A stretch of 64,000 nt of DNA from Alteromonas sp. BL110 (GCF_003443615.1 NZ_CP031967.1:3720001-3784000), one strand, 5' to 3'; positions 7,968 to 19,300 are shown, counted from the stretch's first letter. Made by a program: numbers and translations. The notes: generated by a model from the sequence alone, not told the origin.

Positions 7968-9311
7968 TTACATATGCAAACTATCTTGAATACCGCCTTG
8001 TTTTGGTGAAAAGATATTGCTGTACAAGCGAGAGGCGAATTCGTCGGTCATGCCAGATATATAGTCGGCGAGAACGCGCATTCCATTGTCGTTCTCACAG
8101 GCCTTACGCCAGCGGACTTGGGTATTTTCGGGAAGTAAACGGTCAGGATCTGATGCAAAAGCTTCAAAAAGCTCCATAACCACCAGCTGCCCTTTGTATT
8201 CAAGAAGCTGCACATCGGGGCGGCGTATTACCTTGTTAAACACAAAGCGTTTGAAAAGCTCTAGGGCGTGCGCAAATTTTTCAGGCATTACTGCGTTAAA
8301 CGCAAGTAGCGGATGAGCGAATCCCTCCACGCCTTTTATTTCAATAGCTGTAATAAAGCTATTTACCAATGCACCAATGGCATTCTTTCTTTCGTGATGT
8401 GCTGCACTGAACAGTTTGTTAGTTAATGTTTCAATGTTCTTTGAAAGCCACTTCACATCAAGCGCTGCAAGTGGTTCGGTTACATCAACTACAAATTGAT
8501 CTTTGTCGACCATATCCATAACTATGGCATCTTCTAAATCGTGAATGCCATAGGCGATATCGTCAGATAATTCCATAATTGAACAGTCAAACGACTTAAA
8601 TCGAGTTTTGCTGTGGGAATTCGGTTTTGCAGTAAACTGCATGAATGCATCTTTATCTTCATTGCTAAATGGCGCAAGTAACCAGTCGAATAAAGGTTCG
8701 TCGCAACGAAATAGCCCCTTCGGCGGATGCCAGTCATGAGCTTTAACCTGTCGAAGCGAAAGCGGACGTTCAGGCGAGGGGCTTTTACTATGAAGGGCAT
8801 CAATAAAGTTCGGATATTTAACCAAGCCTAATACGCTTCTTCTACACAAATTCATGCCGTGTTCGGCGGTGTAGGGCTCTAGTTGAGTGATGATCCTAAA
8901 AGTTTGGCCGTTTCCTTCATACCCGCCGTATTGGTGCATCATATAATTGAGCGCAATTTCACCGCCATGACCAAAAGGTGGGTGACCAATATCGTGAGCC
9001 AAGCAGAGGGTTTCGATTAGCGTAGGGTCAAGTGCCAACGTATTGGCAATATCTGGAAATTTCACCCAAAGCTGAGCCGTTATTCCCGTGCCAATTTGGG
9101 CGGCTTCTAGAGAGTGTGTAAGTCGCGTGCGATAGAAGTCGCTTAGCCCCACGCCAAGCACTTGGGTCTTCGCCTGCAACCTGCGAAACGCCGCGCTGTG
9201 AAGCACGCGTGCTTTATCACGTTGATATGGATTACGATGATCGCCGTCCCTTGTTTCGCTACGGGGTAAACGACGCTCGTGTAATGCTAATTCCCATTCA
9301 CTTGTTGCCAA
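7968..9311 (-). CDS. dgt: dGTPase-like HD-domain deoxyguanosine triphosphohydrolase
   Basis: Predicted to cleave dGTP (perhaps other dNTPs) to deoxynucleoside and triphosphate. The N-terminus ETRDGDHRNPYQRDKARVL, then FRRLQAKTQVLG and RTRLTHSLEAAQIG, is diagnostic for the ~440-residue branch of the family. The HD metal site is in LCLAHDIGHPPFGHGGE, and a later SDDIAYGIHDLEDA supplies another metal-binding Asp. The start codon is TTG at 9311, preceded by GAGG. It follows yfbR on the same strand after 77 nt, so both likely act on the deoxynucleotide pool. dGTPases of this kind are also known as anti-phage factors that deplete dGTP. Confidence 0.9.
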   Translation of the reverse strand: MATSEWELALHERRLPRSETRDGDHRNPYQRDKARVLHSAAFRRLQAKTQVLGVGLSDFYRTRLTHSLEAAQIGTGITAQLWVKFPDIANTLALDPTLIETLCLAHDIGHPPFGHGGEIALNYMMHQYGGYEGNGQTFRIITQLEPYTAEHGMNLCRRSVLGLVKYPNFIDALHSKSPSPERPLSLRQVKAHDWHPPKGLFRCDEPLFDWLLAPFSNEDKDAFMQFTAKPNSHSKTRFKSFDCSIMELSDDIAYGIHDLEDAIVMDMVDKDQFVVDVTEPLAALDVKWLSKNIETLTNKLFSAAHHERKNAIGALVNSFITAIEIKGVEGFAHPLLAFNAVMPEKFAHALELFKRFVFNKVIRRPDVQLLEYKGQLVVMELFEAFASDPDRLLPENTQVRWRKACENDNGMRVLADYISGMTDEFASRLYSNIFSPKQGGIQDSLHM

Positions 9312-9388
9312 AAAAACCTCGCTGCCATGCTATTTTCGCTATTTATGTTTCGTCAGTATAGTAATTCGTGGGCGGTGAATCGCCTTAC

Positions 9389-9988
9389 TTACATATCGTC
9401 TTGCGTAATTTCATCAAGACTTAGAGAAAAGCTTGGTACGTAGCGCGTTAAGAAGTAGTCCACTTCTTCAGAGTGATATTCTTTTAGCGTTTTATCTAGT
9501 CTCTTTTTAGCTAGCTTAAACTCTTGATTGCCAGCAGCCAGTTCTTCGAGCGTTTTAAGGTAGGCACAAAGCACATCGGCAGCTTTCACAATAAAAGCTT
9601 CTTCTTCACTATGGTAGTGATGATCAATCAGTGCTGCATAGTCTTCACGAAACGCTTCAGGCGCCATTTCAATAAGCTTATTCTCTGCAATTTTCTCTAT
9701 TTTTTTATATTCTTCTTTGATCGCTGGATTGAAGTATTTCACTGGGGTAGGGAGGTCTCCCGTCAGTACCTCAGACACATCGTGAAATATTGCCATGGTA
9801 GCTATGCGGTCAGGGTTTAACGTGCCGCCAAAAAACTTATTTTTAATTAAAGCAAGGGCGTGGGCAACCATGGCCACCTGCAAACTATGCTCCTGCACAT
9901 TTTCTGTGCGCACATTATGCATTAGCGGCCAGCGATTAATAAGCTTTAAACGCGCTAAATGAGCAAAAAAGTGACTTCTATCAGACAC
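9389..9988 (-). CDS. yfbR: YfbR, 5'-deoxynucleotidase
   Basis: Removes phosphate from deoxyribonucleoside 5'-monophosphates. From [20 protein letters not shown] it aligns by eye over its full ~199 residues with E. coli YfbR, including the HD-domain metal ligands in ENVQEHSLQ and [18 protein letters not shown] and the tail [11 protein letters not shown] start at the GTG at 9988: it is preceded by AGGGG and lies one base past the alaA stop codon, so translation is probably coupled. The ATG at 10027 would add 13 residues not in the family. Order alaA-yfbR is conserved with E. coli. Confidence 0.95.
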   Translation of the reverse strand: MSDRSHFFAHLARLKLINRWPLMHNVRTENVQEHSLQVAMVAHALALIKNKFFGGTLNPDRIATMAIFHDVSEVLTGDLPTPVKYFNPAIKEEYKKIEKIAENKLIEMAPEAFREDYAALIDHHYHSEEEAFIVKAADVLCAYLKTLEELAAGNQEFKLAKKRLDKTLKEYHSEEVDYFLTRYVPSFSLSLDEITQDDM

Positions 9989-9989
9989 G

Positions 9990-11210
9990 TTACGCCCCTT
10001 GCTTATACGTTCTAAAGAAGTTGCCAATACGATGCAGTGCAGGCACTAATACATCGCTGTGCGGTAAAAATACTAATCGGAAGTACGTGCCTTCCGTCAG
10101 ATTAAAGGCGCGACCGTGCACCAGCAGAATTTTTTCGGAACTCAATAAATCCAGCACCATTTGTTCATCGTTTTGAATGTTGAATTTCTTTTCATCCACC
10201 TTGGCAAAACAGTACATTGCTCCCTTGGGCTTAACGCAAGAAATACCATCAATACCGTTAAGCATATCTGTGGTTACGTCGCGCTGAATGCGTAGTCGGC
10301 CATTTTCATTAACTAGGTCGTTAATACTTTGATAGCCACCAAGCGCAGTTTGAATAGCACTTTGACACGGTACGTTTGCGCACATACGCATAGAAGATAA
10401 TATATTAAGCCCATCGATATAATCGGTAGCAAGACGTTTATTCCCGCTGACAACAAGCCAACCTGACCGAAAGCCCGCTACGCGATAATTTTTGCTCAAT
10501 CCGCCAAAGGTAACGAAAAATACATCGTCAGCCAGTGAAGCAATGCTGGTGTGCTTTGCTTCGTCGTAAAGAATCTTGTCGTAAATCTCGTCGCTAAATA
10601 CGACTAAGCCGTGTTCGCGGGCGACCTCAACCACGTCTTGCAGGAGGGCTTTGTCGTAGACTGCACCGGTAGGGTTGTTAGGGTTAATCAATACGATCGC
10701 GCGAGTTTTACTGGTGATTTTACTTTTTATATCGTCAATATCGGGGAACCAGCCCGCTTGCTCGTCGCAGCGATAGTGAACTGGTGAGCCTGATGATAAA
10801 CTTACTGCGGCTGTCCAAAGCGGGTAGTCAGGACTTGGAATAAGTACTTCATCGCCATGATTAAGTAACGCCTGCATTGCCATCATGATTAGCTCAGATA
10901 CACCATTACCAATATAAACATCGTCTACACGAATGTCTTTAATGTTGCGCTGTTGATAATACTGCATCACGGCCACGCGGGCGGCATAAATTCCTGTCGA
11001 GTCTGAATATCCTTGAGACGTAGGCAGGTTATGTATAACGTCTTTTACGATATCGTCAGGAGCTTCAAATCCAAATGGGGCAGGGTTACCTATATTCAGC
11101 TTTAATATACGGTGACCTTCGTCTTCCATTTTGCGTGCTTGCGCAGCGATTGGGCCTCTAATGTCGTAACAAACGTTATCTAATTTATGTGAGCGAGATA
11201 CAGTTTTCAT
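9990..11210 (-). CDS. alaA: AlaA, glutamate-pyruvate (alanine) aminotransferase
   Basis: PLP fold-I enzyme that makes alanine from pyruvate and glutamate. The 406 residues match AlaA/Yfb[14 protein letters not shown] near the N-terminus, [32 protein letters not shown] and the PLP lysine in [16 protein letters not shown]. The ATG at 11210 is the only sensible start. First gene of the alaA-yfbR-dgt run, with the yfbR start codon abutting its stop. Confidence 0.95.
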   Translation of the reverse strand: MKTVSRSHKLDNVCYDIRGPIAAQARKMEDEGHRILKLNIGNPAPFGFEAPDDIVKDVIHNLPTSQGYSDSTGIYAARVAVMQYYQQRNIKDIRVDDVYIGNGVSELIMMAMQALLNHGDEVLIPSPDYPLWTAAVSLSSGSPVHYRCDEQAGWFPDIDDIKSKITSKTRAIVLINPNNPTGAVYDKALLQDVVEVAREHGLVVFSDEIYDKILYDEAKHTSIASLADDVFFVTFGGLSKNYRVAGFRSGWLVVSGNKRLATDYIDGLNILSSMRMCANVPCQSAIQTALGGYQSINDLVNENGRLRIQRDVTTDMLNGIDGISCVKPKGAMYCFAKVDEKKFNIQNDEQMVLDLLSSEKILLVHGRAFNLTEGTYFRLVFLPHSDVLVPALHRIGNFFRTYKQGA

Positions 11211-11482
11211 GGTCTATCTGGTTGATTTACATACCCTGAGATTATCGCAATACAAAGCCATATGCGATGGCCTTTTTGCAGTATTTCCTCTTTAAGTACC
11301 ACTTTTTTTATCAAGTGACTATTTATTGAACATATAACGAGATAAATATTTCTATTGTCACTTAAGTATAAAATTTATGTTAATAGCTTGTGAACTTTTC
11401 GTTCAGCGCCTATCGTAATAGTAAGGCGTGTATAAAAAACGCGTTAGTAACAAACAGGCTAACAAGCAGAGGTGATAAGAAT

Positions 11483-12277
11483 ATGTCCCACCATTTCAAA
11501 GAAACACCAGAGAATGCGATCACGCAAAGTGGTATAGCACGCGTTATTCCCTGTAAAGAATTAGACGTCGGCGACCCAATAAAGTGGTTGTCACTGGCAT
11601 TAAGAGACGCCATGCGCGCACCTGGTCTCACCTTATTTTATGGCGTGCTTTTCGCGGTAATTCCTTGGTTTATTATGTACTTGGTTGAAATGACGGGTTG
11701 GCACTTGGTTATTCTACCCGCCATTGTGTGTTTCATGTTGTTAGGGCCATTTCTGGCCGCTGGCCTTTACGATGTAAGCTGGGAAATGGAGAAAGGCCAT
11801 AAGCCTTCACTTCGTCACTCACTGCGCGCAATGCGAAGAAACGCGTTTAACGAGTGGGGCTTTGCCATACTACTTATGGTAATGATGATATTTTGGTTGC
11901 GTGTTGCATCGCTCATCCATGCACTTTATCCGCCTTATATAGAGAACGATTTAGAAAGCTTATTACCGTTTTTAGTGCTAGGCACAATTGTTGGTGCGGG
12001 GTTTACACTGGCAATGCTATTCATCACGGCGTTTACTCAACCTATTTTGATGGAGCGTAAAGTAGACCTTGCTACTGCAGTGCTTACCAGTGTGAATGCG
12101 GTGTGGTTAAATAAGATACCCATGCTCATTTGGGGAGCCATTATTTTCTCTACAGTAGCAATTGGCTATGTAACCGGTTTTGTGGGTTTCATCGTGCTAA
12201 TGCCAATTATCGGCTATGCTTCATGGCACGCTTACATTGATGCAATTGAGACTAAGCGCGTGCGTAAATATGAATAA
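11483..12277 (+). CDS. DUF2189 membrane protein
   Basis: Integral inner-membrane protein of unknown function. After a ~35-residue polar N-terminus it carries about six hydrophobic segments (residues ~50-85, 85-110, 140-165, 180-205, 225-260). Family hallmarks are the region DAMRAPGLTLFYGVLFAVIPW, LLGPFLAAGLYDVSWEMEKG and the C-terminal GYASWHAYIDAIE. The start at 11483 is supported by AGAGGTGA 7 nt upstream; the longer frame back to 11390 begins without a site. A strong terminator about 100 nt past its stop suggests a single-gene transcript. Confidence 0.85.
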   Translation: MSHHFKETPENAITQSGIARVIPCKELDVGDPIKWLSLALRDAMRAPGLTLFYGVLFAVIPWFIMYLVEMTGWHLVILPAIVCFMLLGPFLAAGLYDVSWEMEKGHKPSLRHSLRAMRRNAFNEWGFAILLMVMMIFWLRVASLIHALYPPYIENDLESLLPFLVLGTIVGAGFTLAMLFITAFTQPILMERKVDLATAVLTSVNAVWLNKIPMLIWGAIIFSTVAIGYVTGFVGFIVLMPIIGYASWHAYIDAIETKRVRKYE

Positions 12278-12693
12278 TTTGCGTCACATTGTGTAATTTA
12301 ATTACGTAAAATCGTGTAAATTAGTATAATAAGTGAGCGGCAACATTATTAAATTTGTTAAAATTACACTTTTAAAGCCCCGAAAGGGGCTTTTTTATAC
12401 TTAAGTCTTATACTTCTTTCTTCCTATAGATATATTGGCTAGATATATTAGTAATATGCAATTTATATTATTATAGTAAATTCAACGGCTTAGCATAGTA
12501 ACAACAGCGTAACAACTTGATTTACCAAGCGTTTACCCAGGTTACACAATCATTCAACAGAAAATTTTTCATTCTTGATGCATAAATAAAGGGCGTTGAA
12601 CAAATTGTTGATTCATTCAGCTTTGCTCAACTTAACTTATGAGTTTGCCACAAACTTGCGCAACACCCTTAACCACACATTGAGGATTTTAAA
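12278..12693. other. 416-nt gap: terminator, then AT-rich leader of the DUF3718-like gene
   Basis: The first ~95 nt are AT-rich 3' sequence ending at an intrinsic terminator. The remaining ~300 nt are AT-rich upstream sequence with no open frame of note. A small palindrome AACAAATTGTT at 12599-12609 is the only symmetrical site I see. No tRNA or riboswitch-like structure was recognised. Confidence 0.5.
12374..12396 (+). terminator. Rho-independent terminator after the DUF2189 gene
   Basis: Perfect 8-bp stem AAAGCCCC / GGGGCTTT with a GAAA tetraloop followed by a T-run. Confidence 0.9.
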
Positions 12694-13023
12694 ATGAAAT
12701 TATCTAACTTACTTAAAGTTTTTGCAGCTACTGCGACTGTCGCTTTTAGTATCAATGCAAATGCAGCCACTGAGTCAAAAGACATTCGCTTCGTAGGCGA
12801 AACCCAGTTTGCAGGGTTTTGTAAAGCGATAGTCAACGATGACGTAAGAGTGCTTCGTTCGAGTCTTTCACGTAACGTAGGTCGTATTGGCGCTAGCCAA
12901 CGTGAAGTATTGCGCATGGTAACGTCTGAAGAAGGTCTTACATGTAATGGAAGCAGCCTTATTAAGTTTTCTGAAGAGCGTCACGCAGATGCGGTACACG
13001 AATACTTGACGTCGCGAAGCTAA
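12694..13023 (+). CDS. Small exported DUF3718-like protein
   Basis: A 109-residue secreted or periplasmic protein. The signal peptide is clear (KLLKVFAATATVAFSINANA-like hydrophobic stretch ending at ANA, residue ~24). The mature part has two cysteines (in FAGFCKAIVNDD and GLTCNGSSL) that could form a disulfide, between them a basic RSSLSRNVGRIGASQREVLR helix. The pattern FVGETQFAGFCKAI recalls the DUF3718 family of Alteromonadales; I recall this family only by pattern. GAGG precedes the ATG. Function unknown. It is convergent with the RND operon across a shared terminator. Confidence 0.75.
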   Translation: MKLSNLLKVFAATATVAFSINANAATESKDIRFVGETQFAGFCKAIVNDDVRVLRSSLSRNVGRIGASQREVLRMVTSEEGLTCNGSSLIKFSEERHADAVHEYLTSRS

Positions 13024-13052
13024 GGCGTTGGTTGTTGTAACGAGAAGTCCAG

Positions 13053-13122
13053 AAAAAGCGGGCTAGATATTATTTAAGGCCATACGTTATGACCTAAATG
13101 ATAAAAACTAGACCCGCTTTTT
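13053..13122. terminator. Bidirectional terminator between the DUF3718-like gene and the RND operon
   Basis: Outer arms AAAAAGCGGGCTAG and CTAGACCCGCTTTTT pair across about 40 nt, and an inner hairpin (GGCCATA / TATGACC region, 13078-13094) folds within the loop. A-run and T-run flanks suit termination on both strands. Confidence 0.75.
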
Positions 13123-13149
13123 GTCTTATTGCTCGTTTAACTATGCGTC

Positions 13150-16100
13150 TTAATTAGCGATTTTTATATACGTGGCTACACGGGCTTTACTGGTTTTAAA
13201 TAAACGCTGCGTTTTAAACCTAAGCTTTAGCAGCAGCACGTAGGCAAGAGGAACTAAGAACAAACTGGTTAGCGTCGAGAATACCAACCCACCAATGATA
13301 GCTATTGCCATAGGTGAATAAGGGGGGCCATCGCCGCCAATGCGGGTACTGCCCATAGCCAGTGGTATAAGTCCTAATACTGTAGTGGCTACTGTCATCA
13401 AAATAGGTCTAATACGTGTAATACAGCCTTCAATTACTGCGTCATACAGCGATAGCCCCTCATTGACGAGTTGGTTTATCCTGTCTACCAATACAATGCC
13501 GTTGTTTACCACTATTCCCATCAGTATCAGCATGCCAATCATGCCCATAATAGACATAGACGTCCCTGTTACCATAAATGCCCAGAATACACCGGTGAAA
13601 GAAAACAGCAGTGATGTAATTACTGACGTTGGAAGTATCAGAGATTCAAATAGTGCAGCCATCACTACGTATATCATACAAAGTGCCAATAGCATGTTCA
13701 TTTGCATGACGGCATTGGCTTCATCTTGTCGAGAGAAGCTGCCATCTAGTGTCCACTCATAACCTGTAGGCAGGTCAATGTTAGCTAATGCGTTCTCGAT
13801 ACGTTCTCGAGCTTGTTCTGTGGTGGTTTCACCTTCTAAATTTGCACCTATAGCTAGCGCTGTTTGGCGATAGTTTCGGTTTATTTGAGATAGTTGCGGC
13901 ACCACAGAAAAATCTGCAATCATGTTCAGCGTTACCGACTGACCCTGCGTAAACCCTATGTTAATGTTCTTAAGTTCACTTAGTGAGGCTTGAATATCGC
14001 TACCAAATTTAAGCTGTACTGCTACTTCACCAGCGTCACCATAGCGAAATGTCCGTAAATTACTGCCCCGTAGTGCTGTAGAGATAAGTTTAGCTACGTC
14101 GTTGACCTGAATTCCTAAACGGTTTGCCTTCTCTCGGTCAATGCGAATCTGTACTTCATCTCGGGTAGAGCCGGTGTCGGCTTTTACATCTTCAAGTCCT
14201 TCAATGGTTGAAAGGATAGGAACGATTTGTTCTGAAATTGTCAGCAGGGTTTCTGATGATTCACCCAATAGTGTCACTCTTACGCCACCACCGTTGCCGC
14301 TATCCCATTGAAAAGATGGACGGGCTCGCACAAAAGAGGGCATGTCTTCACGTATATCCTCTTTAATTTTTCCTACACTGACGGGGAGGTCGTCATTAAG
14401 CGTAATTCCGCTCACCGCATGGCCGGCAGTAAAATAGGTATAAACCTGTTTGATATGAAAACGTTCTTGGTTTTCATAAAGGTAAGCTTCCATTTTATCT
14501 ACGGTTTTTTCTACTTCTTCAAGGGTAAAATTCTGTGTTACGTGATAGTTAAGCCAAATACGCTCTTGGTTATTATTACCCTCATCATCTGAAGTAACCA
14601 TTTGCATGGGCACAATGGTCGAGGCAAGGAGCAATAAAGCAATAACACAGGTTAAGCTTTGATGCTTCAACATCCAGTTAAGCGCTCGGCCATAGCCTTT
14701 GATATAAGTTGGCGCTTTAGGCTTTTTTACTACTGGAATTTTTACCTTTGTCGTCAGTAATGGGATAAGTGTTTTAGCTATGAATAGCGACGCGAACAGA
14801 GATATACAAATAGCCACGGCTACATGCTCTAAGAAAATAGTTACGTCTATTTTTACCCCAATAATATTGGGTAAAAATACAATGGCCGTGGTAGCCGTTC
14901 CGGCAATAACGGCAAGGCTGACTTTATTAACACCAATTTGTGTTGCACGTTTAACATTATTCTCTTGTTGGCGTTCTTGGAATACGCTTTCTGTGATTAC
15001 GACGGCATTATCTACCAGCATACCTACCGCCAACATTAGGCCCATAAGGGACAGAATATTAAGGGTGTAACCCAATAAATACATTACGCCTAAGGCGATA
15101 CAGATAGAAAACGGCACCGACAGCACCACAATCAAGGTCGTAGTAAGCTGGCGCAAAAATAGGTACAGTACAGCGACAGACAACAGGGCACCTAAAAGGC
15201 CAGCATTAAGCAAGTCGCTAAGCGATGATGTTACGCTTTTCGCAGTGTCGTCCATTACGAATAAACTAATACCTGTAAACTCAGGGTCTTCCTTGGCTTT
15301 TTCGATAACTTTCATCACCGCATCAGAAACTTCAACGAGGTTGCTGCCAGACTCGCGAAATACGTTAAAGCCTACCGCAAAGGTGCGATCTAGATGACGT
15401 CCTTCGTTGCGCTGAGGAAGTTCGTAGGTCACGCTGGCAATATCAGACAAGCGCACGCTGCGGGTAACCCACATGTTTTTAAAGTCGTTTACATCGGTAA
15501 ATTCGCCAGTTGGGTTAACTAGGATTTTTTCACCATTGTTGTACATGTAGCCCGCGGTTAGCGAGAAATTTGCGCTTTGAAGCTGCTGCTCTAAACGGGT
15601 ACCGTCTATTTGGTAGGCCGCCATTTTTTTAGGATCTAAGCGAATAGTAATTTGGCGCTTCATGGTGCCGTATAGCTCAACTTTCGATACACCCGGAACA
15701 CGCTCTAGTGGGCGCTTAAGGTTACGTTCTAGCAAGTCATAAGCATTCGATAAGTCGCGGTCGCTCGATACGCGCAGTTGGAATATAGGCATATCATTGG
15801 TGTTAAATTTATACACCATGATCCGCTCTATATCGTCAGGAAGCTCGTGGCGAATAGCATCAATCTTTTCCCGCGCTTCAATGCTTTTAGCTTTAAGGTT
15901 TTCATCCCAGTCGAATTCCACAATGACCTCAGCCATATTGTCGTACGAGCGGGCCCTTAAGCGCTTTATCCCCGACATGGTAGCGACGGCCTCTTCAACC
16001 GGACGAGTGATCATGGTCTCAATTTCAACAGGTGTCGCATCAGGGTAGGGAATTTGCACTACCATTTCTGGAATATCAATACCGGGGAATTTTTCTAAAG

Positions 16101-16329
16101 GAAGTAAACGGCCAGATACAATACCGAACAGCAGCATAGACAAAAACAACATACCGATGGTAACAGGCTTATTTAACGCAAAGCGTGCAAGCCCAGCGCC
16201 TATACCTGCAATTTTTGAGAGGCGCGGCTGTGAAGCTATATCTGTTCGGCGTTGATTCGGATCATTTGTTTGACGCTTTTCAGTATTGGTTTCAGACCTG
16301 TTATTAGCGTTGTGGGAAGATGTACTCAT
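13150..16329 (-). CDS. RND-family efflux permease, second subunit of a two-RND operon
   Basis: Proton-driven inner-membrane exporter of the hydrophobe/amphiphile (AcrB-like) class; substrate unknown. 1059 residues with the usual 12-TM, two-porter-domain duplication: first TM in FALNKPVTIGMLFLSMLLFG, then LPLEKFPGIDIPEMVVQIPYP, GLMLAVGMLVDNAVVITES in TM4, and NNGIVLVDRINQL in the second half. TM4 has Asp-Asn where AcrB has Asp-Asp. A ~45-residue polar Asn/Thr/Arg-rich extension precedes the first TM. Its ATG overlaps the stop of the upstream permease gene by 4 nt, so the two are co-translated and may form a hetero-complex like MdtB-MdtC. No outer-membrane channel gene is in the operon. Confidence 0.93.
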   Translation of the reverse strand: MSTSSHNANNRSETNTEKRQTNDPNQRRTDIASQPRLSKIAGIGAGLARFALNKPVTIGMLFLSMLLFGIVSGRLLPLEKFPGIDIPEMVVQIPYPDATPVEIETMITRPVEEAVATMSGIKRLRARSYDNMAEVIVEFDWDENLKAKSIEAREKIDAIRHELPDDIERIMVYKFNTNDMPIFQLRVSSDRDLSNAYDLLERNLKRPLERVPGVSKVELYGTMKRQITIRLDPKKMAAYQIDGTRLEQQLQSANFSLTAGYMYNNGEKILVNPTGEFTDVNDFKNMWVTRSVRLSDIASVTYELPQRNEGRHLDRTFAVGFNVFRESGSNLVEVSDAVMKVIEKAKEDPEFTGISLFVMDDTAKSVTSSLSDLLNAGLLGALLSVAVLYLFLRQLTTTLIVVLSVPFSICIALGVMYLLGYTLNILSLMGLMLAVGMLVDNAVVITESVFQERQQENNVKRATQIGVNKVSLAVIAGTATTAIVFLPNIIGVKIDVTIFLEHVAVAICISLFASLFIAKTLIPLLTTKVKIPVVKKPKAPTYIKGYGRALNWMLKHQSLTCVIALLLLASTIVPMQMVTSDDEGNNNQERIWLNYHVTQNFTLEEVEKTVDKMEAYLYENQERFHIKQVYTYFTAGHAVSGITLNDDLPVSVGKIKEDIREDMPSFVRARPSFQWDSGNGGGVRVTLLGESSETLLTISEQIVPILSTIEGLEDVKADTGSTRDEVQIRIDREKANRLGIQVNDVAKLISTALRGSNLRTFRYGDAGEVAVQLKFGSDIQASLSELKNINIGFTQGQSVTLNMIADFSVVPQLSQINRNYRQTALAIGANLEGETTTEQARERIENALANIDLPTGYEWTLDGSFSRQDEANAVMQMNMLLALCMIYVVMAALFESLILPTSVITSLLFSFTGVFWAFMVTGTSMSIMGMIGMLILMGIVVNNGIVLVDRINQLVNEGLSLYDAVIEGCITRIRPILMTVATTVLGLIPLAMGSTRIGGDGPPYSPMAIAIIGGLVFSTLTSLFLVPLAYVLLLKLRFKTQRLFKTSKARVATYIKIAN

Positions 16330-19300
16330 AGTACACCTCCTTTTGACATTGCTTCTTCGTCACCAAAGCTTACTTTTTCACTAGAGTTATCTTTCACAGG
16401 CGCTTTCTTAACGTCGAACAGGCTGTAAAGCACTGGCAGTAAGATGAGGGTGAGCAAGCTTGCAAACAGAAGGCCGTAAATAACGGTGATAGCCATTGGC
16501 GTGCGAATTTCAGCACCTTCGCCAAAACCAAATGCCATAGGCAGTAATCCCAGTACCGTGGTTAGAGTTGTCATTACAATTGGGCGTAAGCGGGTCTTAG
16601 CAGCATCTAGTATAGCCGTGTCTTTATCTACCCCTTGGCGGCGCAATTGATTTATACGGTCAACTAATACAATAGCGTTATTCACGACAATTCCGCACAG
16701 CATAATTAAACCAATAAATACCACTACGTTAAGCGGTGTATTGGTAAGCCACAGGCCATATACGGAGCCCGCACCGGCAAGCGGCACTGCGAATAAAATA
16801 AGCAGTGGGTGCAGCAGCGACTCAAACTGCGAAGCCATAACCAAATACACCATGAACACAGCAAGTGCTAGGGCAAACTGTAGCGAACGGAAGCTGCTTT
16901 GCATGTCTTCACTTTGCCCTGCTACTGTTGCACTTAAAGATAGAGGAAGCTGGGTTTCATCAATAACTTTATTTGTTACGGCAACTGCTTCATCAAGCTT
17001 ACCTTCGGCTAAGTTTGCCGATACCAATGCTACACGCTGCTGTCCAACGCGGGTGATTTCGCTGGGGCCTACGCTCATGTATACGTCTGCGACGGCACTT
17101 AAAGGAATAGGCTGCGCCGAGCCGGGGTTAACAACAATCGCTCGTATGCTCGCAATGTCATCACGCTGGTTTTCTTGTGTTCTTACCAGTACATCTACCT
17201 TTCTGTCTTCCACGCTATACTGCGTAGCGACACGGCCACCCACTTTCGCCGCAATAAGCTGGGAAACGGTAGACGCATCAAGCTCTAATCGAGCAAGTTT
17301 TGCGTGATGGAAAGCTATTTTAAGTTCTGGGTTTCCGTCCCGAATGTTGGTGGTAACGTCTGCAAAATTACTGTAACTGGCTAATTTAGTCGCAATGGCG
17401 TCGCTATGCTGCTGCAATTGATCAAGATCGTAGCCTGCAATTTCAATTTGAATAGGCGATGCAAAGCTAAATAGTTCTGGCTCTGAAAACCTTGCCTGAA
17501 CCTGAGGTTTAAAGGCTAAATGATCGCGAAGCGCTTGTTTTACGGCGTCCATATCTTCAGCCGTCGCAGTAGGCTGCATCACAATGTTTAAGCGGCCCCA
17601 ATGATCGCCACCTTGATTAGGCGCAGCGCTGATAAGGCTGCCCGTACCCGACATGGCATACGTGCGAAGCACCTTAGTATCGCTGCGAAGTACGCTGGTT
17701 TCGCCAACTTCGTCGTTATTTACCGCAACCGCTGCAAGCTCGCTGATAATAGCGTCGGTGCGTGCGAGAGGCGAGCCCGCGGGGAGAGTAACTTCCACCG
17801 AGAATTCTCCTTGAGATAGGGTTGGTATCAGCTCCATACCTAATCTTGGTACAAGCATTATCGCGCCAGCAGCAAGAATAAACGCAGTAGCTAACACCAG
17901 CGCTTTGGCTCTAAGGCTCACGCGCAGCAGTTTTTCATAAGCAGAAGCGAGAAGGTCAAATGCTTTATTAAATACCCAAATAAGTGGTTTAAAGGCAACG
18001 CCCAGTAGTTTGCTCACGATATGCCATGTACCAACTACCAAAGTCACTAAGGCAGCAGGTAAAAATACAAAGATAAGCCGGAATGCCCAACGAATTGGCA
18101 AGGTAATATAGTACATGGCTTTACCAAACACCGATGTAGGTGGGGTGGGTACTTGGGTAGTGAACACATCTTCGTGATCTAGCTGTTGCTTTTTCTTCTT
18201 GTGCGCCATCGCAGGGATAAGTGTCAGCGCGACAACAAGCGACGCCGCTAAAGCGAACGACACGGTCAACGCTTGGTCTTTAAACAACTGTCCTGCAATG
18301 CCTTCTACAAATATCAGCGGCACAAACACGGCCATAGTCGTCAGTGTTGAAGCCACAATTGCGCCAGAGACTTCTTTTGTACCTTCGCTGGCGGCAGACG
18401 CCTCTGTCTTATTGTTTTCTGTTGCCGATTTTTCGTCAGCTATAGCATTATCACTACCTGCTATTTTTAGTTTTTTGTGGCGATCGATGTTCTCAAGAAC
18501 AACAATACTGTTATCTACCAATAACCCTACGGCAAGAGCGATGCCACCTAAGCTCATCATATTTAGGCTTATGTCGTTGGCATACATTAAATTGAAGGTA
18601 GCAATAACGGACACTGGAATAGAAACCGATATAATTACAGTGGTCCAAAAATCTTTCAGGAAAAGATACAGCACTAACATGGCTAAAATACCGCCCATTA
18701 TTGCAGCTGATTTAACGTTATCTATGGCTTGCTTAATGAACACGCTTTGATCATAAATTTCGTTAAGCATATAATTTTCTGGAAGGTTATTATTTACTTC
18801 GTTTAACCGACCAGCCACTTTTTGCGCAACGTCAACTGCGTTAGCATCGCCTTCTTTATAGATGGCAATCTCAATGCCTTCACTACCATTAAAGCGTGTT
18901 ACCACATCACGGTCTTTGTACGCATTTTCTACCGTAGCAATATCTTTAAGTTGAATGTTTCTGCCTTCAAAACGGCCAATGAAGAGGTTTTCGATATCAC
19001 TAAGCGTTTCAAATTGATTCAAGGTTCTCACCAAGAACGCTTGGGCTGCGTTATCGATTCGTCCACCCGCCGCGTTAATATTTTCAGCTTTCACACGGTC
19101 GATAATACGCGATATAGGAATAGACAGTTGACTAGCTTTTTGCTGATCAATAAGTATATGAATTTCGTTTTCTAAACCTCCGCCAACGCGCACGGCAGCC
19201 ACTCCTTCTACCGATTCAAGCGCACGTTTAACCTGCTGTTCACCGTACAAACGTAAGCGCTTCATTTGCGGTACGCTTAGCGTTGATGTGTCGCTCTGAG

